NCBI RefSeq assembly: GCF_024710485.1
Contig: NZ_JANJUQ010000011.1
Coordinates: 1-63,688 of the forward strand
Direction: 5' to 3'
Source of the DNA: Flavobacterium sp.
Lineage (GTDB): Bacteria > Bacteroidota > Bacteroidia > Flavobacteriales > Flavobacteriaceae
Length of the DNA: 63,688 nucleotides
Of this stretch, positions 17,148 through 25,649 are shown one piece after another (position 1 is the stretch's first letter; the number at the start of each line of letters is the position of its first letter). The position numbers and the translations under genes were made by a program. Below the pieces are notes generated by a model that had not been told where the DNA came from, searched no databases, and saw nothing but the letters and a program-made list of their open reading frames with translations.

Positions 17148-17507
17148 TTATGCTAATTCCATTGTAAGTTTACTGTTAATATAGCTTATGATATCTGTTT
17201 TATTCAATTCTGTGTTGATGTGGTAAACATCTTTTAAATTTAATTCATTAATATTTGTCGCTAATTTTTTTTTGGTTACACCTAAGAATAATCTTATGCC
17301 TTTGTAGCTTGAATTTATTTTTGAAAACAATAATAATTCTTCCAATTCATTAATGATAAAGATGATAGAGTCGTAATAAAATGCATCTATATTTCTAAAA
17401 TCATTGTAATGACAAACCAATGAGACTTCATACTTTTTTTTATATACTCTTTCAAAGTATCTTGCATAGCCTATTGAAGTGTCAAAGACTAAAATTTTTT
17501 CTTGCAT
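17148..17507 (-). CDS. Small protein with receiver-like fold, no phospho-acceptor Asp evident
   Basis: 119 residues from ATG at 17507; a GTG at 17522 would add five residues. The opening KILVFDTSIGYARYFERVY, the central hydrophobic strand YDSIIFIINELEELL, the strand GIRLFLGVTKK, and the last helix TDIISYINSKL follow the alternating strand/helix order of a response-regulator receiver. The expected Asp after the central strand is absent (IIFIIN). I infer a degenerate pseudo-receiver. It sits downstream of a membrane protein gene and 1.7 kb from the H-NOX relay. Confidence 0.6.
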   Translation of the reverse strand: MQEKILVFDTSIGYARYFERVYKKKYEVSLVCHYNDFRNIDAFYYDSIIFIINELEELLLFSKINSSYKGIRLFLGVTKKKLATNINELNLKDVYHINTELNKTDIISYINSKLTMELA

Positions 17508-17610
17508 GGGGTTTCTATTCACTATTAACTTTACGCTTCTCAGAATTAAAGTATAAATATTTAAAAGAATTACTTTTTTCTGAGGAGTAGATTATTGAAA
17601 ATATAACTTT

Positions 17611-18033
17611 TTAAATTGCTTTTAGAATTGTTTCTTTGGGTTTGGTATTTTGCTTAATTCTTCTAATTAATTCTAATGCTTCGGTTTTATATTCCGGTTG
17701 TATGTAAGTTTTAATAACATTTTGATCTTTGGTTGTTATGATTATTTTATAATCATAATGTTTGATTAGTAAAGCAGAAATGACAACAGCAGAGGTTAAA
17801 AAGTATCCGGCAATTTTAAACTCAAACGGGATATGTTTACTAAATATTATCATTAAGGTTAATAACATCAAACCGGTAATCAGGAGTATGATATTGTTAG
17901 AGATTGCTTTTTCTTTTTTTAAAAAAATCTTTCTAACCTGATTGCATTCCAATCGGATCAAGGCATCTTTTTTGTTTAAGTATATGTGTCCGTCAAAAAT
18001 TAATCCTAACGGGTTGTAATAATCTTTGTGCAT
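17611..18033 (-). CDS. Small membrane protein with two helices, unknown function
   Basis: 140 residues. A soluble N-terminal segment (about 1-45: NPLGLIFDGHIYLNKKDALIR) is followed by two hydrophobic helices (about 47-67 and 72-90). The C-terminal segment is beta then helix (YKIIITTKDQNVIKTYIQ, then LELIRRIKQN). The pattern of short beta segments flanking a helical hairpin resembles membrane PH-like proteins, but I cannot assign a family. It is on the same strand as its neighbours, with about 100 bases on each side. Confidence 0.65.
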   Translation of the reverse strand: MHKDYYNPLGLIFDGHIYLNKKDALIRLECNQVRKIFLKKEKAISNNIILLITGLMLLTLMIIFSKHIPFEFKIAGYFLTSAVVISALLIKHYDYKIIITTKDQNVIKTYIQPEYKTEALELIRRIKQNTKPKETILKAI

Positions 18034-18142
18034 AATTAAATTTTATTAATGAATTTATTCATTGATGAAATTGAAGTATCAGGGTTCGTTATTTATTGCT
18101 TGTAACGCCAGGTCATTCATCGGATAGTTTGCAAAGTTAATA

Positions 18143-18973
18143 CTACCTGACAGCTAAGAATTTTTTTGTTATCGTAGTTCCGTCTACGGTGATGGCTTTG
18201 ATAAACAATGCTTGGTAGTTAGTATTCAATCCTGATATTCTCAATCTGACATCCATAACATTGTTGTTTTCATAAATCATTTGCCCGTTCAAATTGAATA
18301 TGGATAATGATTTTAATTGCGCAGAATTTGATTGAATGGCAACATCATTATAGTCTTGATATATCGTAAGGTTGTTGGAAGTAAATTGATGATTGGTGTT
18401 ACCCAAACTTGAAACTTGAGTCGGATTGTAGAAAACCAATTTAAAACGTTCGTTGTGCATTCCTACAGAACAACTGAAAGAGTAACTTGTTGTTTTTAAA
18501 TCGGTATACAAATTGGTTTCAGTGTCCAGGATGTAAATAGGTTGGTTTGTGTTTAAGAAAAATCCGACTGCATGATCTAATGCAAAAGTAAAGGTTCCGT
18601 TATAGGTGCTCATGAAACTCAACGGAATTACATCGTACGGGCTGTAATCTAATCCTCTGAATTGAATAGCATATCGATCATTTCCAATCAACGAAGCTAA
18701 TGCAATCGAACCGTCATTAAAAAAGGCTCCGTCTAATCCTTGGTCGACACCGTTTGTCGCACCGGTTCTATAACCAAATAAAGTTTGAGAAAAAGCTCCG
18801 GTCATGTTGTCGGTTGCGTTAATCCAAACCCTATGTCTTTCTATGGTTGACATAGTCTCACTAGACGAGTTGTTGTTTGTTGCTTCAGCGTGGAAGTTTA
18901 AAAATAATAGCATTAGCAGCAAAAACCATTTAAGGTTCGCTGCACAATAGTGTCTTTGGGCAATTGTTTTCAT
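18143..18973 (-). CDS. Stand-alone T9SS type C sorting module (signal peptide plus C-terminal domain only)
   Basis: 276 residues. Signal peptide at about 1-31 (ends LNFHAEA), a short linker, and then nothing but a T9SS type C module. Compared with the end of the 928-residue protein at 4362-7148, the same landmarks occur in the same order: IERHRVWIN, QTLFGYRTGATNGVD, a DGAFF block, YAIQFRGL, DVIPLSF, YILDTETNLYTDL, YSFSCSVGMHNERF, LKSLSIFNLNGQMIYENN and a basic end (TITKKFLAVR). Type C modules normally follow an enzyme or adhesin; here there is no cargo. It may be a real short surface protein or the relic of a larger one. Confidence 0.8.
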   Translation of the reverse strand: MKTIAQRHYCAANLKWFLLLMLLFLNFHAEATNNNSSSETMSTIERHRVWINATDNMTGAFSQTLFGYRTGATNGVDQGLDGAFFNDGSIALASLIGNDRYAIQFRGLDYSPYDVIPLSFMSTYNGTFTFALDHAVGFFLNTNQPIYILDTETNLYTDLKTTSYSFSCSVGMHNERFKLVFYNPTQVSSLGNTNHQFTSNNLTIYQDYNDVAIQSNSAQLKSLSIFNLNGQMIYENNNVMDVRLRISGLNTNYQALFIKAITVDGTTITKKFLAVR

Positions 18974-19214
18974 GATTCAGCGTGATTTTTGGTTAAAGAT
19001 TTGGGGGTATCTTCACTACAAAGTTTGTTATAATATCAAAGGAAATGTTAAAAATTAGATGATTCAACTCGATTTTTAGACGAAGGGTTTTTTATGGCAG
19101 ATAATCGGTAATTGTTCCTTTGTAATGCATTTTTTATCGATAAAATACATTTTTATGATTGCTTTAAAACCGTTTATCTAACGTGAAAATTATGTAATCA
19201 GATTTTTAGGTAAA

Positions 19215-19248
19215 ACAAAAAACCCATCCGAAACTTTTGGGATGGGTT
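19215..19248 (-). terminator. Terminator of the H-NOX relay operon
   Basis: Read on the minus strand, AACCCATCC and GGATGGGTT pair around a 10-base loop and TTTTTTG follows. It lies 25 bases after the LytTR regulator stop. The rest of 18974-19214 shows no gene. Confidence 0.82.
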
Positions 19249-19273
19249 GGTTTATGAATTAGGTGTTTTTACA

Positions 19274-20002
19274 TTAAAGTAAATGTACTCGTTTCATTAA
19301 TTCTGATTTATTCCGTCGGCTAATTGGGATAATATCTTTGCCAATTAAAACGCTGTTGTCTTCTATATCTACAATTTTCTTGGTATTGATGATAAAGGAA
19401 CGGTGAACTTTAAAAAAGGAGTCTTTGGGTAATTTATTCTCAATTTTTTTCAAAGTATTGTGTATGGTGTAACTATTGTTTTCAGTTTTAATAAAAACAT
19501 AATCACCATTAGCCCTGAAATATAAAATGGTATTTACATCGATTTTAATAAGTCGTTTGCTATTGTTGATGTAAAACTCTGAAGTCCCGGAATTATCTTC
19601 TTCATCCTCTTCTTTAATAGTGCTTTTTTTCTGTTTTTGTTGCTTTCCTTCAAACTCTTTGAGTCTGAGTATGGATTTGTCGAAGCGTTCTTGAGTTATC
19701 GGTTTTACCAAATAATCAACAATGCAGTTATACTCAAAAGCCTCGATAGCAAAATTTTTATCAGAGGTTATTAAAATTACATTTACAGTTTGATTGATAG
19801 TATTTATAAAGTCAAAACCGTTAAAATTGGGCAGATGAATATCCAAAAAAATCAAATCAACCTCGTTGTGATTCAGGTATTTCAAAGCCTGAATGGCATC
19901 AGGAAAGTCTCCTACTAAATGAAGTTCGGGTTTGGTGTTGATGAGCTCAGTCATTACTGTTCTCGACATCAATTCGTCGTCAATAATTATACACTTTTTC
20001 AT
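19274..20002 (-). CDS. LytTR-family response regulator, output of the H-NOX relay
   Basis: 242 residues: an N-terminal receiver domain (1 to about 120) with acidic pair IIDDE at 7-10, phospho-acceptor D54 in LIFLDIHLP, and KPIT near residue 102; an acidic/Lys linker; and a C-terminal LytTR DNA-binding domain (about 140-242: ILYFRANGDYVFIKT, FFKVHRSFIINTKKI). It is the last gene of the five-gene H-NOX operon, 8 bases after the Hpt gene, and therefore the likely final acceptor and transcriptional output of the relay. No target sites were identified. Confidence 0.92.
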   Translation of the reverse strand: MKKCIIIDDELMSRTVMTELINTKPELHLVGDFPDAIQALKYLNHNEVDLIFLDIHLPNFNGFDFINTINQTVNVILITSDKNFAIEAFEYNCIVDYLVKPITQERFDKSILRLKEFEGKQQKQKKSTIKEEDEEDNSGTSEFYINNSKRLIKIDVNTILYFRANGDYVFIKTENNSYTIHNTLKKIENKLPKDSFFKVHRSFIINTKKIVDIEDNSVLIGKDIIPISRRNKSELMKRVHLL

Positions 20003-20010
20003 CTTTGTAG

Positions 20011-20328
20011 TTATAATTGGTCAATAAATCTTTTAATTTGGTCTATAACGGCTTCAAATTCAACTTGTAAGTCTTTGTTGCCCTCTCTTAATTCGTATTC
20101 GTATTCTTGAGCAATAACGTAACTCTTTTCCATCCCGAAAGCTCCAATTTTATTTTTCAGTTTATGAACCGCCTCCGAGGCGTTTTTCAATTGGTTTTCT
20201 TGTATAAAGTTATGGTATTCTTTCAAGTCTGATGGAAATTCAAACTTTACAACATCGATTAACTTTTGCATGAAATTCAAATTGTTACTCGATAATTTTT
20301 CGAAATAGTCTAAATTAGGTTGTTCCAT
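20011..20328 (-). CDS. Histidine phosphotransfer (Hpt) protein
   Basis: 105 residues from the ATG at 20328; the longer frame upstream lies inside the kinase gene and is not needed. The all-helical protein contains the Hpt signature ASEAVHKLKNKIGAFGM with phospho-accepting H55. It overlaps the kinase stop by 14 bases, so translation is probably coupled. As a separate Hpt protein it can carry phosphate from a receiver to the LytTR regulator encoded directly downstream. Confidence 0.85.
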   Translation of the reverse strand: MEQPNLDYFEKLSSNNLNFMQKLIDVVKFEFPSDLKEYHNFIQENQLKNASEAVHKLKNKIGAFGMEKSYVIAQEYEYELREGNKDLQVEFEAVIDQIKRFIDQL

Positions 20329-23017
20329 GTTCTTTAGGCAATTTAATAAAAAATGTAGTACCAATTCCTTTTTCGCTTTCAATCCAAATTTCTCCGTTGT
20401 ACTTCTCAACAATCTTTTTTACGATAGACAAGCCAATTCCGGTGGATTTGTTATCGGATGAATAAGATTCGAATAAATGAAAAATTTTGTTTCTGAATTT
20501 TTTTGAAATTCCGGGGCCGTTATCTTTTACAGAGAACGTATAGGAATTATTGTCTTCAGTAAAGTCAATAATTACAGAACCTTTTGCTTTATCGTTGTGA
20601 ATTATGGCATTACTGATTAAATTTTGAAACAACTGCTGCATTCTGAAACGATTGGTGTTTTTTACCGGAAGTTTCTTGGCAATAGTGATTTTCATATTTT
20701 GAGGAACGTCTATAATTCTGATGGCGTTCTCTACAATTTCATTCAAATCCACAAGCTCGTCAGTGTTTTCGTAGGAATCGATTTTAGAAAAAGTTAGGAT
20801 TCCTTCGATGAGATAATCCATTTTTTCAACTTTTTCTTCTATTAAACTAATGTATTCTTGGGTTTGCTCGCTCAATACATTTTCCTTTTCACCTTTAATC
20901 CAAGTCACTAAAGTGTGAATACTTCTGAGAGGCGATTTTAAATCGTGTGATACAATTTGAGCATATTCGTTCAAACTTTCGTTTTGTCTCTCCAAATTCT
21001 TGAGCAATTCTTCTTTTTGAATCTCTAATTTTTTGAGTTCGGTAATGTCGAGATGAATCCCAATACTTCCAACCAATTCACCATTCAAGTTGTAATTAGG
21101 AGCGCCACTCACAAGCCAATATTTTTCTTCTTTAGATTTCATTTTGGCTTTGATTTGATACGAATCGGAAATTCCTTTTTTTCTAACGTTGATTTTGGAG
21201 TGAAGTATGGCTTTATTTTCAGGGTCTAAAAATAGTTCAGAGGCTTTTTTGCCGATTAATTCATCCTGAGTATAACCACTTAATTCACAAAATGACTGAT
21301 TGACGAATTGAATTCTGTCATTCAAATCTACTTCCAGTAATCCCATGTTCATGTTGGCAATGATATTACTGTATTTTTCTCTTTCGGCCTCTAAACTTTG
21401 TTCATATTTCTTTTTAATGGTAATGTCATCGTAACTCCATAAGTGACCATTGTATTTATTGCCCTGATAAATAGGAATGAAGCTGCGCTGAAAAATTCTG
21501 CCATCAGCCAATTCTATATTTTCCGCAATAACGGTAGTTTTTTTAGCTAGTATTTCATCTATACGCTTTAAAAATTGCTCCGGGTCTTTGAATAAAAGTT
21601 TGGTTTGGTCTGCCGTTTCGGCACAATCTAATCCTTTCAAGAGTTCGGGATCAATAGGTATTCCGAATACTTCACAGAATTTCTTGTTGACTACTACTAT
21701 TTTACGATTGACATCTTCCAATAATATCCCCGATTGGAGGTTGATGATTAGCGAATACAGTCGGTTTTCGGAATCGATGAGTTGTTGGTTGAATTCTTTT
21801 TCTTTTGAAATGTCTTGTTGGATGGTAAAGTATTTCAATACTTTACCGTTTTCGTCATTCAAGGATCTGCCTTGAACATTAGACCAGTATTTTTCTTTTG
21901 ATTTTTTATAATTGATAATATCGCAATTAAACGGCTGTCCGGTTTTCATTTGCTGGCCTAGGTAAGCCATTGTTTTTTTATCTGTTTCCGGACCTTTCAG
22001 CACGTCTTTGATTTGTTTGCCAATGACTTCTACTAAGGAGTATTCGGTGATGTCGGTGAAACTTTGGTTGACCCATTCAATTCTTCCTTTGTTATCGCAA
22101 ATGATAACGGCGGCAGTGTTCTTTTCTGCTATAGAGGAAAGTAATCTCAGCTTTTCTTCTTGTTCTCTTTCCAAAGTAACGTCCTCTATAACCGCAAAGT
22201 AGTAGATGATTTTATGGGCTTCATCTCTTACCGGTTGCTTGGTGGTTTTATACCAGTGGGTTTTGTTATTTATGGTAATTTTGGCTTTTTCGCCTTCAAA
22301 AATTTGCCCTTCTCGGAAGCCTTGTAATACCTCTTTAATTTTATTTTTATCGGTAATTTTACATGGACCGAAATCAAGGATGAATTTTCCAATAACTTCA
22401 TCAATGCTTAACGAAACAATATCTAAATAAGCTTTGTTACACCACAAAATAGTTCCGTCAGGAGAGAAGAGCACTACTCCGTTTTTGTTGGCACTGGCTA
22501 CTAATGAAAGTTTGTTTAGTTCTTCTTTGTCTTTTTTGAGTGTAATTCTTTGTTGGTTGACCGTTTCAAGTAGTTCCTTTAATTCTTTATAATTGATTTC
22601 TTGGTTTTTAGAAATGTGTAAAATATCGAGTAAAGGATCGTGAAAGGCGAAATCATTGAGGGTTAGGTTGTTTTCTACCACGTCGTTGATGGATACAAAC
22701 CAAGGTGACCCCAAGAATAAATAACCTTCTTTAATTTTTTCAAATTGGCCTCTGAAAGTAACATCCATTGAATCTTTCAATGAGATAATTACTAATTGAT
22801 CCAAATTATTATCAAATTTTTCAACTGTAATTTCTTCAGTATAAGGGCGAATAATTTTAAAAGAGTCGCTGAATAAGTTGTTTTTTTTCAAATCAGGAAC
22901 TAGTTTCAGGATACTTCTTCCAAAACTTTTAACGTGCAACTGTTCATCTAACAAAATATAAAAGGGGAATATTTTGTTAAAAAATGACTCGCTGAATGTG
23001 AACTGATTTTTATTCAT
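20315..23017 (-). CDS. HNOBA-PAS sensor histidine kinase, partner of H-NOX
   Basis: 900 residues. Residues 1 to about 165 have the features of an HNOBA (H-NOX-associated) domain: FNKIFPFYILLDEQLHVKSF, TFRGQFEKIKEGYLFLGSPW, and NDFAFHDPLLDILHI. A short coiled coil follows, then four PAS domains (about 175-290, 300-410, 420-535, 545-665). The HisKA domain has phospho-acceptor near H690 (SHDLKSPLRS) and the ATPase domain has NLISNAIIHND, DNGPGISKKF and TGIGLSIVKKI. There are no membrane helices and no receiver domain. It starts 9 bases after the H-NOX gene, so the two proteins probably form one NO-responsive complex. Confidence 0.9.
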   Translation of the reverse strand: MNKNQFTFSESFFNKIFPFYILLDEQLHVKSFGRSILKLVPDLKKNNLFSDSFKIIRPYTEEITVEKFDNNLDQLVIISLKDSMDVTFRGQFEKIKEGYLFLGSPWFVSINDVVENNLTLNDFAFHDPLLDILHISKNQEINYKELKELLETVNQQRITLKKDKEELNKLSLVASANKNGVVLFSPDGTILWCNKAYLDIVSLSIDEVIGKFILDFGPCKITDKNKIKEVLQGFREGQIFEGEKAKITINNKTHWYKTTKQPVRDEAHKIIYYFAVIEDVTLEREQEEKLRLLSSIAEKNTAAVIICDNKGRIEWVNQSFTDITEYSLVEVIGKQIKDVLKGPETDKKTMAYLGQQMKTGQPFNCDIINYKKSKEKYWSNVQGRSLNDENGKVLKYFTIQQDISKEKEFNQQLIDSENRLYSLIINLQSGILLEDVNRKIVVVNKKFCEVFGIPIDPELLKGLDCAETADQTKLLFKDPEQFLKRIDEILAKKTTVIAENIELADGRIFQRSFIPIYQGNKYNGHLWSYDDITIKKKYEQSLEAEREKYSNIIANMNMGLLEVDLNDRIQFVNQSFCELSGYTQDELIGKKASELFLDPENKAILHSKINVRKKGISDSYQIKAKMKSKEEKYWLVSGAPNYNLNGELVGSIGIHLDITELKKLEIQKEELLKNLERQNESLNEYAQIVSHDLKSPLRSIHTLVTWIKGEKENVLSEQTQEYISLIEEKVEKMDYLIEGILTFSKIDSYENTDELVDLNEIVENAIRIIDVPQNMKITIAKKLPVKNTNRFRMQQLFQNLISNAIIHNDKAKGSVIIDFTEDNNSYTFSVKDNGPGISKKFRNKIFHLFESYSSDNKSTGIGLSIVKKIVEKYNGEIWIESEKGIGTTFFIKLPKEHGTT

Positions 23018-23026
23018 TCTTTTAAA

Positions 23027-23572
23027 TTATTTCCATTGAATTTTAAAGATCTCATTTTTATCTCCCTGGTTTCTTGAAGCAATCAACTCAATCGTAGTTT
23101 CTGTTTCAAACATTTCTCCTAATCCCATTATCAATCCTCTGACAAATTCTTGTAAGCCTTCTCGTTTAGAAATGTAGTGCAAGTGCAGACTGTTTTCTTC
23201 GAGATGGCTTATTTTAAATTCAGGCGGCGTAAGTTTCGGGTACAGTAGCATTACTCTATTGTGCAGGATTGGTAAATTGATTAAAAATTCTCTCAAGTTG
23301 TTTCCTCCGGCTTCTATTAAGCCCGAGTATTTGTCTTTAGTGGTTTTTAATACCCACCATTTTCCGAAAGAGATCAAAACCGATTCCAAGCTGATATTCA
23401 TTTCTGTTGCTATAGTTTGAGCCAGCTTGAAGGTAATTTCATCATCATATGGTTCGTTACTGATGAAAAAACTTTCTTCAATGCCGCTTTTTTTTAATAT
23501 TAAAGCCCATTTTTCAGCACCATAGTCAGCAATAACTAAATCTTCGATGGCTTTGTTTACAATCCCGTACAT
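23027..23572 (-). CDS. hnoX: H-NOX heme protein, probable nitric oxide sensor
   Basis: 181 residues, matching the full H-NOX length. Signatures: MYGIVNKAIEDLV start, GAEKWALI, the proximal heme ligand H104 in LPILHNRV, conserved PP (TPPEF), and the porphyrin-propionate motif Y133-x-S135-x-R137 followed by GL. The position matching the oxygen-stabilising distal Tyr of Thermoanaerobacter H-NOX is Phe143 here, three residues before the conserved Gly146. A nonpolar distal pocket favours NO over oxygen. It lies 4 bases after the receiver gene and 9 before the HNOBA kinase. Confidence 0.92.
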   Translation of the reverse strand: MYGIVNKAIEDLVIADYGAEKWALILKKSGIEESFFISNEPYDDEITFKLAQTIATEMNISLESVLISFGKWWVLKTTKDKYSGLIEAGGNNLREFLINLPILHNRVMLLYPKLTPPEFKISHLEENSLHLHYISKREGLQEFVRGLIMGLGEMFETETTIELIASRNQGDKNEIFKIQWK

Positions 23573-23576
23573 TGGC

Positions 23577-23990
23577 CTACATTTTAATTAATTCATTATT
23601 ACTCCAATAATTCAGAATATTTTCTACACTAACCACATAGTCTTCATATTTAAGAGGTTTAATGATGTAGCCGGCAATTCCAATCTTGTAGCATTCAAAA
23701 ATATCTTTAGGATTATTTGATGTTGTTAAAATAATAGCCGGGATATGTTTTAGTTTCTTACTCTTTTTTAAAGTGCTTAAAAACTCAATTCCGTTTATTT
23801 TCGGCATGTTTAAATCCAATACAATAATATCCGGCAATTGCTTAGTGTTGTTCAAAAATTTTAAGGCTTCTTCACCATTTCGAGTCTCAATAATTTCATG
23901 TTTTACCCCAATATTATCTGTGACTTTTACAAATTTCATCACCTCTATAGTGTCATCTTCTATCAGTAGTATTTGAAGTATTTTTTTCAT
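23577..23990 (-). CDS. Single-domain response regulator (receiver only)
   Basis: 137 residues comprising only a receiver domain of the Rcp1/CheY type: acidic pocket IEDD at 10-13, phospho-acceptor D59 in IIVLDLNMP, ILTTSNNP near 88, and KPLK near 112. No output domain. It is the first gene of the H-NOX operon. Because the HNOBA kinase lacks its own receiver and a free Hpt is encoded in the same unit, this protein is the natural Asp carrier between kinase and Hpt. Confidence 0.9.
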   Translation of the reverse strand: MKKILQILLIEDDTIEVMKFVKVTDNIGVKHEIIETRNGEEALKFLNNTKQLPDIIVLDLNMPKINGIEFLSTLKKSKKLKHIPAIILTTSNNPKDIFECYKIGIAGYIIKPLKYEDYVVSVENILNYWSNNELIKM

Positions 23991-24014
23991 GCAAATTTGG
24001 GTTTAAGTACTACT

Positions 24015-24022
24015 CAAAAATA
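24015..24022 (-). promoter_or_regulatory. -7 element TATTTTTG of the H-NOX operon
   Basis: A minus-strand TAnnTTTG match 24 bases upstream of the receiver-gene ATG. No TTG was found at -33, so an activator may be needed. Confidence 0.45.
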
Positions 24023-24139
24023 GATTTTTATACTCTCATCAGCTTATAATTTAGACTAACGGAGTTAATTGTTAGCTTAAAAGTATGATTAAATATTTAA
24101 ACGGTATATATATTAAGATAAATAGATTTTAAAAAAACT

Positions 24140-24147
24140 TAGTTTTG
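24140..24147 (+). promoter_or_regulatory. -7 element TAGTTTTG before a small ORF
   Basis: A full TAnnTTTG match 12 bases upstream of the ATG at 24160. It would give a very short leader. Confidence 0.35.
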
Positions 24148-24159
24148 AGCCTTTATTCT

Positions 24160-24291
24160 ATGAAGTTAAATCAGTATGAAAGCCTTAATAGCTATATGAT
24201 TACTGCAACATACTTCGTATTGATGGGAATGTTTTTGTTTTTATGTTTCTTTATGACAGATTCAAATTATACTGTCATAGAAAATAATTGA
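24160..24291 (+). CDS. Possible 43-residue single-helix membrane protein
   Basis: A short ORF (ATG 24160, TGA 24289-24291) reading MKLNQYESLNSYMITATYFV, then a continuous hydrophobic helix (LMGMFLFLCFF), then a polar tail. It is preceded by a good -7 element and fills an otherwise empty gap. It overlaps the end of hemN by 25 bases on the opposite strand, which weakens the case. No family recognised. Confidence 0.35.
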   Translation: MKLNQYESLNSYMITATYFVLMGMFLFLCFFMTDSNYTVIENN

Positions 24292-25631
24292 TTTTGTGGT
24301 GTGCGGCGTTTTAATCTCAGGTCGAAAGCCATGCAAATATTGCGTACAAACGGCTTTCCTTTTTCGGTCACCACTATACTGTTGGGTTTAATGATTAACA
24401 ATCCGTCGTTAGTCATTTCTTGCAAGCTTTCCAAGACTTCGTGTAATTCTTTAAAGTTACCTTCGTTGTAATGCCAAGTCGTTTTGAATTGGCACATTAG
24501 ATTGAGAATGTGTTGGCGGATAATTAAATCTTCTTCGGTTAAAATATGTCCTCTGAATACCGGCAATTCGTCACGGTTGATTCGCTCGTAGTATGCTTCA
24601 AGTTCTTTTTCGTTTTGGGCAAAGCCGTACCAACTGTCACTTATAGACGAAGTGCCTAAACCTATCATCAACTGCGTTTTCGAAGCAGTATATCCCATAA
24701 AATTGCGGTGTAGTTTGCCTTCTTGAAACGATTGGTACATGCTGTCGTCAGCCAAAGCAAAGTGATCCATCCCGATTTCATGATATCCGCGCTCTGCCAA
24801 AAGTGCTTTTCCTACTTCGTAGAGTTTTCGTTTTTCATCGTCTTTAGGAACGTCTTCGTCTTTAAATCCGCGTTGACCATTGCCTTTAATCCACGGAACA
24901 TGTGCATAGCTGTAAAAGGCTAAACGATCCGGTGCCAAGGAATTGGTTTTTTCAATGGTATCAATCACATTGTCTAAAGTTTGGAAAGGCAAGCCAAATA
25001 CCAAGTCGTGGGAAATGGAAGTATAGCCGATTTCTCGAGCCCAAAAAGTCACTTTGGCTACATTGTGAAACGGTTGCATGCGATGAATGGCCGTTTGTAC
25101 TTTTTCTGAATAATCCTGAACACCGAAACTTACCCTACGAAACCCCAAATCGTATAATTTTTGTAAATGTGCTCGGGTAGTATTGTTCGGATGTCCTTCG
25201 AAACTGAATTCGTGTTCTTTTGCTCGTTCAGCTCTCAAAAAGATACCGCTAATCAATCGTTCCAGATTCTCGGGAGAAAAAAAGGTTGGTGTACCGCCGC
25301 CTAAGTGAATCTCTTTAATAATCGCTTTTTCCGGGAATAAATTACAGTACATATTCCATTCTTTCAACACCGCTTCGATGTACGGATTTTCTACTTCGTG
25401 ACGTTTGGTAATACGTTTATGGCAACCACAAAACGTACACAAACTTTCGCAAAAAGGCAGGTGAATGTACAAACTGATGCCTTCCGAAGCGTTACTTTCT
25501 CTAAAACTTTGCAATAAAGTTTGATTCCATTGTGCTGAAGAAAATGAACTTTCATCCCAATACGGAACGGTTGGATAACTGGTGTATCTCGGACCGGGAA
25601 CGTTATATTTTTGGACTAATGAAACAGACAT
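24267..25631 (-). CDS. hemN: Oxygen-independent coproporphyrinogen III oxidase
   Basis: 454 residues from ATG at 25631. This radical-SAM enzyme oxidatively decarboxylates coproporphyrinogen III to protoporphyrinogen IX without oxygen, supplying heme at low oxygen. Signatures: YNVPGPRYTSYPT at the start, the 4Fe-4S motif C-x3-C-x2-C in CESLCTFCGCH (with the family's extra Cys), HLGGGTPTF, FEGHPNNTT, and GIGMDHFAL-like text (EIGMDHFA). A frame from 25652 would add seven residues, but the -7 element at 25650-25657 places the transcript start near 25646, downstream of that ATG, so 25631 is preferred. It shares Fnr promoter architecture with the cco genes. Confidence 0.94.
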   Translation of the reverse strand: MSVSLVQKYNVPGPRYTSYPTVPYWDESSFSSAQWNQTLLQSFRESNASEGISLYIHLPFCESLCTFCGCHKRITKRHEVENPYIEAVLKEWNMYCNLFPEKAIIKEIHLGGGTPTFFSPENLERLISGIFLRAERAKEHEFSFEGHPNNTTRAHLQKLYDLGFRRVSFGVQDYSEKVQTAIHRMQPFHNVAKVTFWAREIGYTSISHDLVFGLPFQTLDNVIDTIEKTNSLAPDRLAFYSYAHVPWIKGNGQRGFKDEDVPKDDEKRKLYEVGKALLAERGYHEIGMDHFALADDSMYQSFQEGKLHRNFMGYTASKTQLMIGLGTSSISDSWYGFAQNEKELEAYYERINRDELPVFRGHILTEEDLIIRQHILNLMCQFKTTWHYNEGNFKELHEVLESLQEMTNDGLLIIKPNSIVVTEKGKPFVRNICMAFDLRLKRRTPQNQLFSMTV

Positions 25632-25649
25632 ATTACAAATTTTCAGAAA

